The translations under genes were made by a program, and so were the position numbers. Shown here one piece after another: positions 63,570 through 64,000 of a stretch of DNA of 64,000 nucleotides. The notes beneath the pieces were generated by a model. The model searched no databases. It was not told the DNA's origin and saw only the letters and a program-made list of their open reading frames with translations. Source of the stretch: Phycisphaerales bacterium (GTDB lineage: Bacteria; Planctomycetota; Phycisphaerae; Phycisphaerales; UBA1924); contig JADLCX010000071.1 in assembly GCA_020846975.1 (NCBI GenBank), forward strand, positions 1 through 64,000, read 5' to 3'. Each line of letters starts with the position of its first letter. The stretch's first letter is position 1.

Positions 63570-64000
63570 ATGGCACGGAACAAGGACAAGGGGCGGGGCT
63601 GGTTCGCCTGGGCACGGTCGGCGTTCGCCGATCGCTCGCGGGTGCTTGATACCGCGACTTCGGTCGTCACCTTCGCGATCGTCGTGACGGTGCTCGCGAC
63701 GCTGGTCATCGCGCGCGGCCCGCTCCAGAAACAGGCCACGAGTCTGCGGACTTCCCGGTTGCAGGTCGCGTTCGATTGGCCCCCGCTCGCCGGCAAGGCC
63801 ACGAGCCGCAGCCACGGCTCCGGCGAGCCCGCGACGTGGATGAACCGGCAGATGCGCGCCGAACTCGAGAACCTCGCGCTCAAACTTCTCAACGGCGACC
63901 CCTTCGATTCCCACGCACTTGAGCGCACGCGCGATGCGCTCCGCCAGACCGGCTGGTTCGCCGACGGACCTTGGCTCAAGCGCCACCCGAGCGGGCTGGT
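63570..64000 (+). CDS. ftsQ: FtsQ/DivIB-like division protein, 5' part
   Basis: The frame from the ATG at 63570 is open to the window end (143 codons, no stop). Start MARNKDKGRGWFAWARSAFA gives a basic cytoplasmic tail, then one membrane helix (SVVTFAIVVTVLATLVIARG). The periplasmic part ends in LRQTGWFADGPWLKRHPSGL, which resembles the POTRA segment of FtsQ (PWV...V.R..P..L.V). Position after murC-murB-ddl is where ftsQ normally lies. The gene is cut by the window edge, so the call rests on place and pattern. Confidence 0.6.
   Translation, partial: MARNKDKGRGWFAWARSAFADRSRVLDTATSVVTFAIVVTVLATLVIARGPLQKQATSLRTSRLQVAFDWPPLAGKATSRSHGSGEPATWMNRQMRAELENLALKLLNGDPFDSHALERTRDALRQTGWFADGPWLKRHPSGL

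Overview
This is a GC-rich, gene-dense stretch that reads as chromosome of a planctomycete, most likely of the Phycisphaerae. That placement is inference. It rests on a secreted protein with a GC-type dockerin-like tail (57793-59568), several membrane proteins carrying CPxC zinc ribbons (19123-20271, 28580-29191), a bacterial topoisomerase VI pair (41508-45451), PilZ and FHA domain fusions, and strong G/C bias at third codon positions. No rRNA, prophage or CRISPR array is present. One tRNA gene (Ser, anticodon GCU) lies at the left end.

Layout, left to right. 1-6600: tRNA-Ser with a terminator, then a long smc, a convergent dihydroorotate dehydrogenase, and a TPR-YggX fusion. 6690-11240: membrane and cell-envelope genes (LssY-like, DUF58, 3D-domain protein, TauE-type exporter). 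11234-13658: a leftward operon with ATGA overlaps (TIM-barrel protein, cytidylate kinase, PlsC acyltransferase). 14061-17753: a rightward, overlapping set of gcvH and a MacB/LolCDE-type ABC transporter. 17857-24164: two membrane proteins of unknown role, uvrB, a glycosyltransferase and a small membrane protein. 24196-26725: leftward FHA-PilB/GspE ATPase followed by a PilZ-J-domain protein. 26827-36164: serS with a broken macro-domain gene behind it, then a nitroreductase, a glycosyltransferase, pgeF, a lipoprotein, yajQ, DUF4112, a large unrecognised protein and an asparaginase-domain protein. 36170-38689: EamA-type transporter, rplU, a SYLF lipoprotein and an Fn3-like protein.

38963-41507 looks like an accessory island. 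It holds a DNA methyltransferase fused to an Mrr-type nuclease domain, a small partner gene, and a 680-base gene-free stretch with strong hairpins, two crossing complementary pairs and two kinds of 21-base tandem repeat. Topoisomerase VI B and A follow on the other strand with an NTF2-like gene between them.

45574-57697 is mostly housekeeping and envelope genes: ICMT-like methyltransferase, a frameshifted SEC-C gene, bifunctional nuclease, nnrE, a GT2 enzyme, a TlpA-like thioredoxin, a TonB-like protein, the NfeD/NfeD/flotillin set, and a Nudix hydrolase. 59807-64000 is the division/cell-wall run murC-murB-ddl and the start of an ftsQ-like gene cut by the window end.

The most unusual items are the methyltransferase-Mrr fusion with a compositionally foreign middle; the structured and repetitive region behind it; a 78-base intergenic element present twice with the same left flank but an inverted core (37226-37303 and 55159-55236); the PilZ-J and FHA-PilB proteins side by side; the TPR-YggX fusion; and a SEC-C gene broken across three frames behind the best Shine-Dalgarno sequence I found.
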